DNA of 64,000 nt from JAXLRU01 sp046330935 (GCA_046330935.1 JAXLRU010000005.1:186001-250000); one strand, 5' to 3'; positions 53,360 to 62,038 are shown, numbered from the stretch's first letter. Program-made: numbers and translations. Notes: generated from the letters alone by a model not told the origin.

Positions 53360-54123
53360 GCGGCCCGAGCGGTCCCGGCCGCGACGGCCTCACGCACCCG
53401 CAGCTCGTCGGCGTCGGCGTGGGCCCCGGCGACCCCGACCTGGTCACGGTGAAGGCGGTGCGGGTGCTGCGGGAGGCGGACCTCGTCGTCGTCCCCGTCT
53501 CCGCGCAGGAGGAGGAGGGGCGCGCGGAGCGGACGGTGCGCGCGCACGCCGGGCACGACCGCATCCGTCGCACGGTGTTCGCGCTCAGCGACCGGGGCGG
53601 GGTGACCGCTGCCCGGCGGCAGGCCTGGGACGACGCCGCGCAGGTCGTCGCCGACGCCCTCACCGGGGGCGCGACGACGGTCGCGTTCGCCACGATCGGC
53701 GACCCGAACGTCTACTCGACCTTCACCTACCTCGCGGCGGGCGTGCGCCGGCTGGTGCCGCAGCTGCGGGTGACGACCGTCCCGGGGATCACGGCCATGC
53801 AGGCGCTCGCCGCGGCCAGCGGCACGCCCCTGACGGAGGGCCGGGAGCCGCTGACGCTCGTGCCGCTCACCGCCGGGCTCGACGCGCTCGAGGCGGCGCT
53901 GGCCGGCGGCGGCACCGTCGTCGCCTACAAGGGCGGTCGGCGTACCGGCGAGGTGCTCGACGTCCTGGCCCGCCACGGCCGCCTCGCCGGCGCCGTCCTC
54001 GGCACCGACCTGGGGCTGGCGACGCAGGCGGTCGTCCCCGCCGCATCGGCCGACCACCACCTGCCCTACCTGTCCACCCTGCTCGTCCCGGCCGTCCGGG
54101 AGACCCTCGGAGGCAAGCTGTGA
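53356..54123 (+). CDS. cobI: Precorrin-2 C20-methyltransferase
   Basis: A 255-residue SAM-dependent tetrapyrrole methylase that methylates C20 of (cobalt-)precorrin-2 to give precorrin-3A. The N-terminal GVGVGPGDPDLVTVKAVRVL, the ATIGDPNVYSTFTYLAAGVR segment and VPGITAMQALAAASGTPL with GREPLTLVPLT are characteristic of CobI/CbiL. The GTG start overlaps the cobB stop by four bases. Because the reaction can act on metal-free or cobalt-loaded substrate, the sequence does not decide the route. Confidence 0.93.
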   Translation: MSGPSGPGRDGLTHPQLVGVGVGPGDPDLVTVKAVRVLREADLVVVPVSAQEEEGRAERTVRAHAGHDRIRRTVFALSDRGGVTAARRQAWDDAAQVVADALTGGATTVAFATIGDPNVYSTFTYLAAGVRRLVPQLRVTTVPGITAMQALAAASGTPLTEGREPLTLVPLTAGLDALEAALAGGGTVVAYKGGRRTGEVLDVLARHGRLAGAVLGTDLGLATQAVVPAASADHHLPYLSTLLVPAVRETLGGKL

Positions 54124-54962
54124 CGACCTCACCCACCACCGCCGGCAAGGTCTGGTTCGTCGGGGCGGGCCCCGGCGCCGCCGACCTGCTCACGCTGCGC
54201 GCGGCCCGCGTGATCGGCGAGGCCGACGTCGTGGTGTGGGCGGCGAGCCTGGTGCACGCCGACGTCCTGGAGCACGCGCGGCCGGGCGCCGAGATCGTGG
54301 ATTCCTCGCAGCTGCCCATGGAAGGCGTGCTGCCGATCTACGAGCGCGCCGCCCGCGAGGGCCTGGTGGTCGCCCGGGTCCACTCCGGCGACCCCGCCCT
54401 GTGGGGTGCGGTCCAGGAGCAGCTCGACCGGTGCGTGTCGCTCGGCCTCGACGTCGAGATCGTCCCCGGCGTGTCGGCGTTCACCGCCGTCGCCGCGATC
54501 GCCCGGCGCGAGCTGACCGTGCCCGAGGTCGCCCAGTCGGTCGTCCTCACGCGCCTCGAGGGCGGCAAGACGCCGATGCCGGCGGGGGAGACCGTCCGCG
54601 GGTTCGCCGCGCACGGCACGACCATGGCCGTCTTCCTGTCGGCGGCGCGCTCCGGCCGGCTCGCCGCCGAGCTGCTCGCCGGCGGCTACACGCCGGACAC
54701 CCCCGTCGTCGTCGCCTATCGCGCCACCTGGCCCGACGAGCTCGTCGTGAGCTGCACCGTGGGGACGCTCGAGGAGACCGTCAAGGAGCACAAGCTCTGG
54801 AAGCACACGCTCTTCCTCGTCGGGCCCGCGCTGGCCGCCGGGGCGGGCGAGGGCACCCGCTCGCACCTGTACCACCCGGGGCACTTCCACGGGTTCCGCC
54901 GGGCGGACGCCGCCGCTCGCGGGCAGCTGCTGCGCCGCCGCGCGCAGGAGGACGCCCGGTGA
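54120..54962 (+). CDS. cobM: Precorrin-4 C11-methyltransferase
   Basis: A 280-residue tetrapyrrole methylase (CobM/CbiF) that methylates C11 of (cobalt-)precorrin-4. Motifs are VWFVGAGPGAADLLTLRAAR, VWAASLVHADVLEHARPGAE, VVARVHSGDPALWGAVQEQL, VPGVSAFTAVAAIARRELT and SVVLTRLEGGKTPMPAGE. A C-terminal extension (about 250-280) with SHLYHPGHFHGFRR is common in actinobacteria. GTG overlaps cobI, and the stop overlaps cbiD. Confidence 0.94.
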   Translation: MTTSPTTAGKVWFVGAGPGAADLLTLRAARVIGEADVVVWAASLVHADVLEHARPGAEIVDSSQLPMEGVLPIYERAAREGLVVARVHSGDPALWGAVQEQLDRCVSLGLDVEIVPGVSAFTAVAAIARRELTVPEVAQSVVLTRLEGGKTPMPAGETVRGFAAHGTTMAVFLSAARSGRLAAELLAGGYTPDTPVVVAYRATWPDELVVSCTVGTLEETVKEHKLWKHTLFLVGPALAAGAGEGTRSHLYHPGHFHGFRRADAAARGQLLRRRAQEDAR

Positions 54963-56152
54963 CCGACGTGCCGCCGCCGGAGCGTCCCGAGCTGCGCGAG
55001 CCCGACCTGCCGCGCACCGCGAAGGTGCGCCCCCGCGCGCTGCGCACGGGCTGGACGACGGGCACCTGCTCCGCGGCGGCCGCCAAGGCGGCCTGCGCCG
55101 CGCTGGTCAGCGGCAGCGTCCAGCACGCCGTGGACGTCGCGCTGCCCTCGGGTCAGCGGGTCGCCTTCGACGTCGAGCGCTGCGACGTCGAGGCCGGCCG
55201 CCGCGCGGAGGCGGTGGTCGTGAAGGACGCGGGGGACGATCCCGACGTGACGCACGGTGCGCACCTCACCGCGACCGTCACCTGGCGGGGCCGGCCCGGA
55301 CTGGAGCTGGACGGCGGGGTCGGAGTGGGCGTCGTCACCAAGCCGGGGTTGGGGCTGGACGTGGGAGGCCCCGCGATCAACCCGGTGCCGCGCCGGATGA
55401 TCGCCTACAGCGTCGCGGAGGTCCTCGACGTCGCGCGCCGGGGCGTGCGGGTCGTCGTCAGCGTGCCCCAGGGCGACGTGATGGCCCGGCGCACCACCAA
55501 CGCCCGCCTGGGCATCCTCGGCGGGATCTCGATCCTCGGCACCACCGGTGTGGTCCGGCCGTTCTCGACCGCCTCGTGGCGCGCCAGCGTCGTCCAGGCG
55601 GTGCAGGTGATGGCCGCCCAGGGCGAGTCGACGCTCGTGCTGTGCACGGGCGGGCGCACCGAGGCCGCGGCGATGGCCATGCTGCCCGACCTGCCCGAGG
55701 GGTGCTTCGTCGAGGTGGGCGACTTCACCGGCGCCGCCCTGACGTCTGCCGCCGCTGCGGGGATCGGCCGCGTCGTCTTCGTCGGGATGGCGGGCAAGCT
55801 CACCAAGCTCGCCTCCGGGGTGCTGATGACGCACTACACGCGCTCCCGGGTCGACACGGCGCTGCTGGGCCGCCTCACGGCCGCCGTCGGGGGCGACGCC
55901 GCGCTGGCCGAGCTGGTCGCCGGTGCCAACACCGGCCGTCACGCCTACGAGCTGTGGGACGCGGCCGGGCTCCTGCGCCCCGCCGGGGACGCCCTGTGCC
56001 GGCAGGTCGCCGACGTGCTGCGCCGGTTCACCGACGGCGCGCTCGCCGCCGAGGTCGCGATGGTCGACTTCGCCGGCCGCACCGTGGTCGCCGCGAGCCG
56101 CGCCGACTGGGTGGGCACCGTGCGTCCCCCGGCTGCCGGGGAGGGCGAGTGA
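54959..56152 (+). CDS. cbiD: Cobalt-precorrin-5B (C1)-methyltransferase
   Basis: A 397-residue CbiD, which methylates C1 in the anaerobic (cobalt-early) pathway. It opens with RTGWTTGTCSAAAAKAACAA and continues VALPSGQRVAFDVERCDVE, VVKDAGDDPDVTHGAHLTAT, GVGVVTKPGLGLDVGGPAIN and MVGMAGKLTKLA-like VGMAGKLTKLASGVLMTHYT. CbiD is usually absent from the strictly aerobic route, where CobF does the job, so it marks the pathway type. GTGA overlaps join it to cobM and cbiET. Confidence 0.94.
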   Translation: MTDVPPPERPELREPDLPRTAKVRPRALRTGWTTGTCSAAAAKAACAALVSGSVQHAVDVALPSGQRVAFDVERCDVEAGRRAEAVVVKDAGDDPDVTHGAHLTATVTWRGRPGLELDGGVGVGVVTKPGLGLDVGGPAINPVPRRMIAYSVAEVLDVARRGVRVVVSVPQGDVMARRTTNARLGILGGISILGTTGVVRPFSTASWRASVVQAVQVMAAQGESTLVLCTGGRTEAAAMAMLPDLPEGCFVEVGDFTGAALTSAAAAGIGRVVFVGMAGKLTKLASGVLMTHYTRSRVDTALLGRLTAAVGGDAALAELVAGANTGRHAYELWDAAGLLRPAGDALCRQVADVLRRFTDGALAAEVAMVDFAGRTVVAASRADWVGTVRPPAAGEGE

Positions 56153-57366
56153 GCGTCCACGTCGTGGGCTGCGACGGCGCGCCGCTGCGCCCCGAGGCCG
56201 CCGCGGCCCTGGGGCGGGCCGGCCTCGTCGTGGGGGCTCGCCGCCATCTGGACGCCGTCGCGGTCCCCGCCGGCGCGCGGGTCGTCGTCATGGGGGAGGT
56301 CACCGCCGCGCTCGACGCCCTCGCCCGCCACGACGGGGACGCCGTGGTCCTGGCCAGCGGGGATCCCGGGTTCTTCGGCATCGTGCGGCGACTGCGGGAC
56401 CGAGGGCTGCCCGTCGTCGTCCACCCCGGCGTCTCGTCGGTCGCGCTGGCCGCCGCCCGCGCGGGCCTGCCGTGGGACGACCTCACCGTCGTCAGCGCGC
56501 ACGGCCGCGACCCGCGCGCGGCCCTGGCCGTCGTCCGCTCCGGGGTGGCGTGCGTCGTGCTCACCGACGCCGTCACCGGGCCCGCCCAGGTGGCCGCCGC
56601 GGCGCCGCCGACCGCCCGGGTGGTCGTCTGCGAGCGCCTGGGCGGCGACGGGGAACGGGTGGTCGACCTGCCCGCCGCGCAGGTCCCGGCGACGGGGTGG
56701 CACGAGCCCAACGTCGTCGTCGTCGATCCGCGCCCGGCGCCCCCCGCGCCCGCCGCCCCCGTGCGCATCGCGGGCCGGCCGCAGTCCTCGGGACGGGCCG
56801 CCGATTGGGCCCTGCCGGAGGACGCGTTCGAGCACCGCGACGGGATGGTCACCAAGGCCGAGGTGCGCGCCTGGGCCCTGGCGCGGCTGGGCCCCCGACC
56901 GGGGCGCGTGGTGTGGGACGTCGGTGCGGGCAGCGGGTCGGTCGCCGTCGAGTGCGCGCGGCTGGGTGCCGCAGTGGTGGCGATCGAGCGCGACCCGCAC
57001 CAGTGCGCACGGATCCGCGCCAACGCGGCGGCACACGCCGTGCACGTCGACGTCGTGGAGGGTGCCGCGCCCGCGGCGCTGGCAGCGCTGCCGCCCGCGG
57101 ACGCCGTGTTCGTGGGCGGTGGCGGGCTCGACGTGCTCGCGGCCGTCGCCGCCTGCCGCCCCGCGGTCGTCGTGGTCGCGCTCGCCGCGCTGGACCGCGT
57201 CGCCCCGGCCGTGCAGCTGCTGCGGGCGGCGGCGTTCGCCGTCGACGGCGTCCAGCTCGCCGCCTCGCGCCTAGCCGACCTGCCCGGCGGCTCGCTGCGC
57301 CTGGCCGCCCTCAACCCCGTGACGGTGCTCACCGGCACCGCCCCCGACGTCCAGGAGCTCCCGTGA
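56149..57366 (+). CDS. cobL: Precorrin-6Y C5,15-methyltransferase (decarboxylating), CbiE-CbiT fusion
   Basis: A 405-residue fusion. The CbiE half (about 1-200) is a tetrapyrrole methylase: VHVVGCDGAPLRPEAAAAL, VVLASGDPGFFGIVRRLRD, HPGVSSVALAAARAGLPW. The CbiT half (about 215-405) is a Rossmann methyltransferase: EHRDGMVTKAEVRAWALARL, VVWDVGAGSGSVAVECAR, VAIERDPHQCARIRAN and VFVGGGGLDVL. Together they methylate C5 and C15 and remove the C12 acetate carboxyl. GTG overlaps cbiD by four bases, and the stop overlaps the cbiG/cobJ start. Confidence 0.94.
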   Translation: MSVHVVGCDGAPLRPEAAAALGRAGLVVGARRHLDAVAVPAGARVVVMGEVTAALDALARHDGDAVVLASGDPGFFGIVRRLRDRGLPVVVHPGVSSVALAAARAGLPWDDLTVVSAHGRDPRAALAVVRSGVACVVLTDAVTGPAQVAAAAPPTARVVVCERLGGDGERVVDLPAAQVPATGWHEPNVVVVDPRPAPPAPAAPVRIAGRPQSSGRAADWALPEDAFEHRDGMVTKAEVRAWALARLGPRPGRVVWDVGAGSGSVAVECARLGAAVVAIERDPHQCARIRANAAAHAVHVDVVEGAAPAALAALPPADAVFVGGGGLDVLAAVAACRPAVVVVALAALDRVAPAVQLLRAAAFAVDGVQLAASRLADLPGGSLRLAALNPVTVLTGTAPDVQELP

Positions 57367-59152
57367 CCACCGCACCCGTCGCCGCCCCGCCTCCGGGTGC
57401 GCCCGTGCCGGAGCGTCCGGTCGGCCTCGTCGCGGTCACCGCCGCCGGTCGCCGCCATGCGGCGGTGCTCGCTGCCGCCTGGCCCGACGCATTGCTCGTC
57501 GACGAGGGCAGCGCCGCGGCGTCCCTGGCGCACGCCTGGACGTCCTGCCGTGCCGTCGTCGCCTTCCTCGCGACCGGGGCCGTCGTGCGCCTCGTCGCGC
57601 CGCTGCTGGCCGACAAGCGCACCGACCCGCCGCTGGTCACCGTCGACGAGGCCGGGCGCTTCGCGGTCGCGCTCACCGGCGGGCACGCGGGGGCCAACTC
57701 CCTCGCCGACGCCGTCGCCACGCTCCTCGGCGCCACCAGCGTCGTCACCACCGGCAGCGACGCCCGCGGCCTGCCCGGGCTGGACACCCTCGGCATGCCC
57801 GTGGAGGGAGACGTCGCCGCGGTGTCCCGCGCCGTCCTCGACGGCGAGCCGGTGCGGCTGGTCGCCGACGCCGTCCACCCCCTGCCCGCGCTTCCCCCGT
57901 CGGTGCGGGCGGACGCGGCCGACGCCGTCGCCGTGCTGCGGGTCGCCGATCGCCGCGACGACCCCACGTCGGAGTTCCGGGGCGACGGCGTGCCCGTCGC
58001 GGTCCTGCGCCCGGCGACCCTCGTCGTCGGCGTCGGGGGCAGCCGGGGCGTGAGCGCGCAGGAGGTGGAGGAGACGGTCCGGGCGGCCCTCGACGGCGCC
58101 GGGCTCAGCCCCGCCAGCGTCCGCGCCCTGGCCACCGCCGACGTCAAGGCCGACGAGGAGGGGATCGTGACGGCGGCCGCCCGGCTGGGCGTGCCGCTGG
58201 TGACGTGGCCCGCCGAGGTGCTGGCGGCGGTCGAGGTGCCGCACCCGAGCGAGGTCGTCCGCGCCGCCGTCGGCACGCCCAGCGTCGCGGAGGCCGCCGC
58301 ACTGCTCGGGGACCGCCCGCGCCAGCCTGCCCTGCCGGGTGACGCGGAGCTCGTGGTGCCGAAGCTCGTGTCCGCCGGGGCCTCCCCGATGGCGACCGCC
58401 GCAGTCGCTCGGCACCGCCCCCGCGGCCGGCTCGCCGTCGTCGGCCTGGGCCCCGGGGCGCGCGACCTGCTCACCCCTCGGGCGGTCGCGGAGCTGCGCC
58501 GCGCGTCGGTCGTCGTGGGCCTCGACCAGTACGTCGACCAGGTGCGCGACCTGCTGCGCCCGGGCACCCGGGTGCTCGCCACAGGGCTCGGGGCGGAGGA
58601 GGAGCGGGCGCGCAGCGCGGTCGAGGAGGCGCGCGCGGGGCACGCCGTCGCGCTCGTCGGCTCCGGCGACGCCGGCGTCTACGCCATGGCCAGCCCTGCG
58701 CTGGACGTCGCGGGCGAGGACATCGACGTCGTCGGCGTCCCCGGGGTGACCGCCGCCCTGGCCGCCGCCGCCGTGCTGGGCGCGCCGCTAGGGCACGACC
58801 ACCTGTACCTCAGCCTGTCCGACCTGCACACGCCGTGGGAGGCGATCGAGGCCCGGGCGCGCGCGGCCGCCGAGGCCGACCTCGTCGTCCTGCTCTACAA
58901 CCCGCGCAGCCGGGCCCGGCACTGGCAGCTCGGGCACGTCCTCGACGTCCTGCGCGCGCACCGCCCCCGACCACCCCGGTGGGGGTGGTCCGCAACGCCA
59001 GCCGACCCGACGAGTCCGTGCACGTGGCGCCCCTGGCGGCCTTCGACCCGGCGGTCGTCGACATGTACGGCCTCGTCGTCGTCGGCAGCAGCGCCACCCG
59101 GCTCGTCGCCGGCCGCATGGTCACCCCCCGCGGCTACCGGTGGCGCGGGTGA
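57363..59152 (+). pseudogene. cobJ: CbiG-CobJ fusion (ring contraction), frameshifted near the end
   Basis: The N-terminal half (about 1-345) is CbiG, cobalt-precorrin-5A hydrolase: FLATGAVVRLVAPLLADKRT, VALTGGHAGANSLADAVA, VVGVGGSRGVSAQEVEETV and the LATADVKADEEGIV strand. The second half is CobJ/CbiH, the C17-methyltransferase: VVGLGPGARDLLTPRAVAEL, VVGLDQYVDQVRDLL, VALVGSGDAGVYAMASPALD and DLVVLLYNPRSRARHWQL. Close to 58961-58970 a run of five C replaces the six needed to continue into TTPVGVVRNASRPDESVHVA and GRMVTPRGYRW, which ends at 59152. With one C restored it is an intact protein of about 596 residues. All neighbours are intact, so sequencing error is likely. Confidence 0.88.
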
Positions 59153-59379
59153 GCGCCGCGTCCCGCGCCGCCCCGCCCGCCGCCCCGCTGGCCGCTCCGC
59201 TGGTCGCCGCCGTCGGCGCCTGTCAGGGCTGCGGCGCCTGCCTGCTCACCTGCCCGTCCCGTGCCCTGCGGCCCCACGGCGGCCGGCTCGTCGTCCTGCC
59301 CTCCTGCGACGGCTGCGGCGAGTGCGTCGAGATCTGCCCCGTGGACGCCATCGACCTCGTCCCCCTAGGAGCGTCATGA
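59149..59379 (+). CDS. Small 2[4Fe-4S] ferredoxin
   Basis: A 76-residue protein with two Cys-rich clusters, CQGCGACLLTCP and CDGCGECVEICP, the pattern of bacterial 2[4Fe-4S] ferredoxins. The N-terminal 20 residues are Ala/Pro-rich. It is embedded in the B12 operon with GTGA/ATGA overlaps to cobJ and the cobalt transporter. It may deliver electrons for a reductive step such as cobalt reduction before adenosylation or a ring step, but this is inferred from position. Confidence 0.85.
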   Translation: MSAASRAAPPAAPLAAPLVAAVGACQGCGACLLTCPSRALRPHGGRLVVLPSCDGCGECVEICPVDAIDLVPLGAS

Positions 59380-60443
59380 CCAGCCCCACCCTCGCCCTGC
59401 CGACCCGGTGGTCGCGCGGCGAGCGCGCCCGCATCGTCGGGATCCTCGCCGTCATCGCGGCGCTGCACCTGGCCGGCTGGACGATGTACCTCGCCCAGGC
59501 CGGGTCTCCGGCGGCGGCAGGAGGGCTGGCCGGCGCGGGGACGCTCGCCTACGTGCTCGGCATCCGGCACGCCTTCGACGCCGACCACATCGCAGCGATC
59601 GACGACACCACACGACTGATGCTGCTGCGGGGGCGCCGCCCGGTGGGCGTCGGGTTCTTCTTCGCCCTCGGCCACAGCAGCGTGGTGCTGATCCTCGCCC
59701 TCGTCGTGGCGGTGGCCGCGGGGGCGGTCTCGACGCGGGGGATGACGCAGCTGCAGGAGGTCGGGGGAGTGGTGGCCCTCGTCGTCGCGACGTCGTTCCT
59801 GCTGCTCGTGGCCGTGCTCAACGCCGTCGTGCTCACCGGTCTCGCACGGCTGTGGCGGTCCTTCCGCACGGGAGCGCTGGCGACGGCGGACCTCGACGCC
59901 GCGCTGCTCAACCGTGGCCTCCTCAACCGGGTGCTCGGCCCGCGGGCACGGCTGCTGGTGCGCTCCAGCTGGCACATGGCCCCGGTCGGGTTCCTGTTCG
60001 GGCTGGGCCTGGAGACCGCGAGCGAGGTGACCCTGCTGTCGCTGTCGGCGAGCACCGCCGCGGGCGGCGGGCTGCCCGTGATCGCCGTCCTCAGCCTGCC
60101 CGTGCTGTTCGCGGCCGGGATGACCGGCATGGACACCGTCGACAGCCTGCTGATGGCCCGGGCCTACTCGTGGGCCTATCGCAGCCCCGGGCGGCGGCTC
60201 TACTACAACCTCGCGACCACGGCGATCACGGTTGCGGTCGGGGTGTTCGTGGCGAGCGTCTACGCCGCGGGGCTGGCCGTCGACCACCTCGGGGTCACCG
60301 CCCTGGCCGGCTACGCGGCCCTGGGCACCCACTTCGAACTGTTCGGCTACGCGATCGTGGGGGTGTTCCTCACGGCCTGGCTGGCGGCCACGCTGGTCTG
60401 GCGCCTGCGGGGCTACGAGGCCCGCTACGGCGGCGCGGCGTGA
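59376..60443 (+). CDS. NiCoT-family nickel/cobalt transporter
   Basis: A 355-residue integral membrane permease of the NiCoT class, with about eight membrane segments. The signature RHAFDADHIAAIDDTTR in helix 2 provides the metal-binding HxxxDH; FFFALGHSSVVLILALVV and LFGLGLETASEVTLLSLSA are the other conserved segments, and GMTGMDTVDSLLMARAYSWA is present too. Within this operon cobalt is the likely substrate. The ATG overlaps the ferredoxin stop, and the stop overlaps cobH. Confidence 0.92.
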   Translation: MTSPTLALPTRWSRGERARIVGILAVIAALHLAGWTMYLAQAGSPAAAGGLAGAGTLAYVLGIRHAFDADHIAAIDDTTRLMLLRGRRPVGVGFFFALGHSSVVLILALVVAVAAGAVSTRGMTQLQEVGGVVALVVATSFLLLVAVLNAVVLTGLARLWRSFRTGALATADLDAALLNRGLLNRVLGPRARLLVRSSWHMAPVGFLFGLGLETASEVTLLSLSASTAAGGGLPVIAVLSLPVLFAAGMTGMDTVDSLLMARAYSWAYRSPGRRLYYNLATTAITVAVGVFVASVYAAGLAVDHLGVTALAGYAALGTHFELFGYAIVGVFLTAWLAATLVWRLRGYEARYGGAA

Positions 60444-61045
60444 GCCCCCGGACGGTGCATTCCATCGAGGTGGAGTCCTTTGCGATCCTGCGGTCCCTCG
60501 TGGACACGAGCGGCCTGCCGCCGCTGACCCGCGCCGTCGCCGAGCGGGTCGTGCACGCCAGCGCCGACCTCGACTACCTGGGCGACCTCGTCACCGAGGA
60601 GGCGTCGCTGCGCCGCGGCCTCCAGGCCCTGCGAGAAGGCCGTCCCGTGGTCGCCGACGTCGAGATGGTCGCCGCCGGGATCACGCGCCGCGACCTGTTC
60701 GGCGGGCTCGTGTGCCGGGTGGCCGACCCCGAGGCCGCCGCCCTCGCAGCCGAGGCCGGCATCACCCGCTCGGCGGCTGCCGTCCGGCTCGCCGCGCGCG
60801 AGGTGGGCCCGGGCGCGGTGTGGGTGGTCGGCTGCGCGCCCACCGCACTGTTCGAACTGCTCACCCTCGACGCCGACCCGGCGCTGGTCGTCGGGCTGCC
60901 CGTCGGCTTCGTGGGTGCCGCGGAGTCCAAGGCGGCCCTGCGCGAGCGCGGCCTGCCGTCGGTGTCCAACGTCAGCGCGAAGGGCGGGTCGGCCGTCGCC
61001 GCCGCCGCGCTCAACGCCCTGCTCTACCTGGAGGACCTCCCGTGA
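60440..61045 (+). CDS. cobH: Precorrin-8X methylmutase
   Basis: A 201-residue enzyme (CobH/CbiC) that moves the methyl group from C11 to C12, giving (hydrogeno/cobalt-)cobyrinate. The start VHSIEVESFAILRSL carries the catalytic His motif; ADLDYLGDLVTEEAS, VADVEMVAAGITRR and GFVGAAESKAALRERGLPSV lead to the terminal NVSAKGGSAVAAAALNALLY, all family hallmarks. GTG overlap with the transporter and GTGA overlap with cbiX. Confidence 0.94.
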   Translation: MSPRTVHSIEVESFAILRSLVDTSGLPPLTRAVAERVVHASADLDYLGDLVTEEASLRRGLQALREGRPVVADVEMVAAGITRRDLFGGLVCRVADPEAAALAAEAGITRSAAAVRLAAREVGPGAVWVVGCAPTALFELLTLDADPALVVGLPVGFVGAAESKAALRERGLPSVSNVSAKGGSAVAAAALNALLYLEDLP

Positions 61046-62037
61046 CCGCGTCGTCGACCCCCCTGCTCGTCGTCGGGCACGGCACCCGCAGCGAGGCCGG
61101 GGCCGCGCAGTTCCGGGCCCTCGTCGAGCGGGTGCGCGGCCGCGCCGGGGCGCCCTCGTGCGTGGCGGGGGGATTCATCGAGCTGTCCCGGCCGCCGGTG
61201 ACCGACGCCGTCCGCGACGTCGTCCACGCCGGGCACCGCCACCTCGTGGCCGTGCCGCTGGTGCTGGCCGCGGCCGGGCACGGCAAGGGCGACATCCCCG
61301 CCGCGATGGTGCGCGAGCAGGTCCGCCACCCCGGGCTCACCTACCGCTACGGGCGGCCCCTGGGGCCGCACCCCGTGCTCCAGGATCTGCTGGCGGCGCG
61401 GATCGACGCCGCGCTCGGGCTGCCCGCCGACGCCGGGGACGCCGATCGCCGCCGGGAGCGTGACGGCGTCCACGTCGTCCTCGTGGGCCGCGGCTCGACC
61501 GACCCGGATGCGAACGCGGAGGTCGCCAAGGTCGCGCGCCTGCTGTGGGAGGGCCGCGGATACGCCGGGGTCGAGACGTCGTTCGTCAGCCTCGCCGCCC
61601 CCGGCGTCCCGGCCGCCCTCGACCGCACCCGCCTGCTCGGGGCGCGTCGGGTCGTCGTCGCCCCGTATTTCCTCTTCCCCGGCGTGCTGCCCGACCGCAT
61701 CGTCGAGCAGTCCCTGGCCTTCGCCGCGGCCCACCCCGCGCTGGACGTGCGGGTGGCGGAGGTGCTGGGGGACTGCGACGAGCTCGCCGACCTCGTGCTG
61801 GAGCGCTACCGGGAGGCGCTCGGCGGGGACATCCGGATGAACTGCGACACCTGCGTCTACCGGGTGGCCATGCCCGGCTTCACCGAGAAGGTGGGCCAGC
61901 CGCAGCGTCCGCACGACCACCCCGACGACCCGACCGGTCATGGCCACGGTCACGAGCACGGCCACGGTCACGGTCACGAGCACGACCGCGGGGCGAGCGA
62001 CGACAGCCAGGGACTGTTACGTACCGCTATGTCCTGA
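61042..62037 (+). CDS. cbiX: Sirohydrochlorin cobaltochelatase (CbiX, two-domain) with His-rich tail
   Basis: A 331-residue protein with two CbiX-type chelatase domains. The first (about 8-130) starts LLVVGHGTRSEAGAAQFRAL and has VAVPLVLAAAGHGKGDIPA; the second (about 148-265) has VHVVLVGRGSTDPDANAEVA and VVVAPYFLFPGVLPDRIVEQ. His residues in GHGTR and AGHGKGD can bind cobalt. The C-terminus has NCDTCVYRVAMPGF (CxxC) and then a tail of alternating Gly-His/Glu-His (about 299-315) that should chelate metal. It would insert cobalt into sirohydrochlorin at the start of the anaerobic route. It is the last gene of the operon. Confidence 0.9.
   Translation: MTASSTPLLVVGHGTRSEAGAAQFRALVERVRGRAGAPSCVAGGFIELSRPPVTDAVRDVVHAGHRHLVAVPLVLAAAGHGKGDIPAAMVREQVRHPGLTYRYGRPLGPHPVLQDLLAARIDAALGLPADAGDADRRRERDGVHVVLVGRGSTDPDANAEVAKVARLLWEGRGYAGVETSFVSLAAPGVPAALDRTRLLGARRVVVAPYFLFPGVLPDRIVEQSLAFAAAHPALDVRVAEVLGDCDELADLVLERYREALGGDIRMNCDTCVYRVAMPGFTEKVGQPQRPHDHPDDPTGHGHGHEHGHGHGHEHDRGASDDSQGLLRTAMS
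61936..61985 (+). repeat. GGTCAC-type repeats encoding a His-rich tail
   Basis: Six-base units GGCCAC, GGTCAC and GAGCAC alternate over about 50 bases and encode Gly-His and Glu-His pairs at the end of CbiX. Confidence 0.8.
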
Positions 62038-62038
62038 A

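Noticed and set aside
55923..60443. One frame joining cbiG/cobJ and the cobalt transporter
   Set aside because: The joined middle part is Pro/Arg/Ser filler. It results from the one-base loss in cobJ, and the transporter has its own ATG overlapping the ferredoxin stop.
61936..61985. Possible repeat array or regulatory repeats at the end of cbiX
   Set aside because: Explained as codons for a His-rich metal-binding tail.
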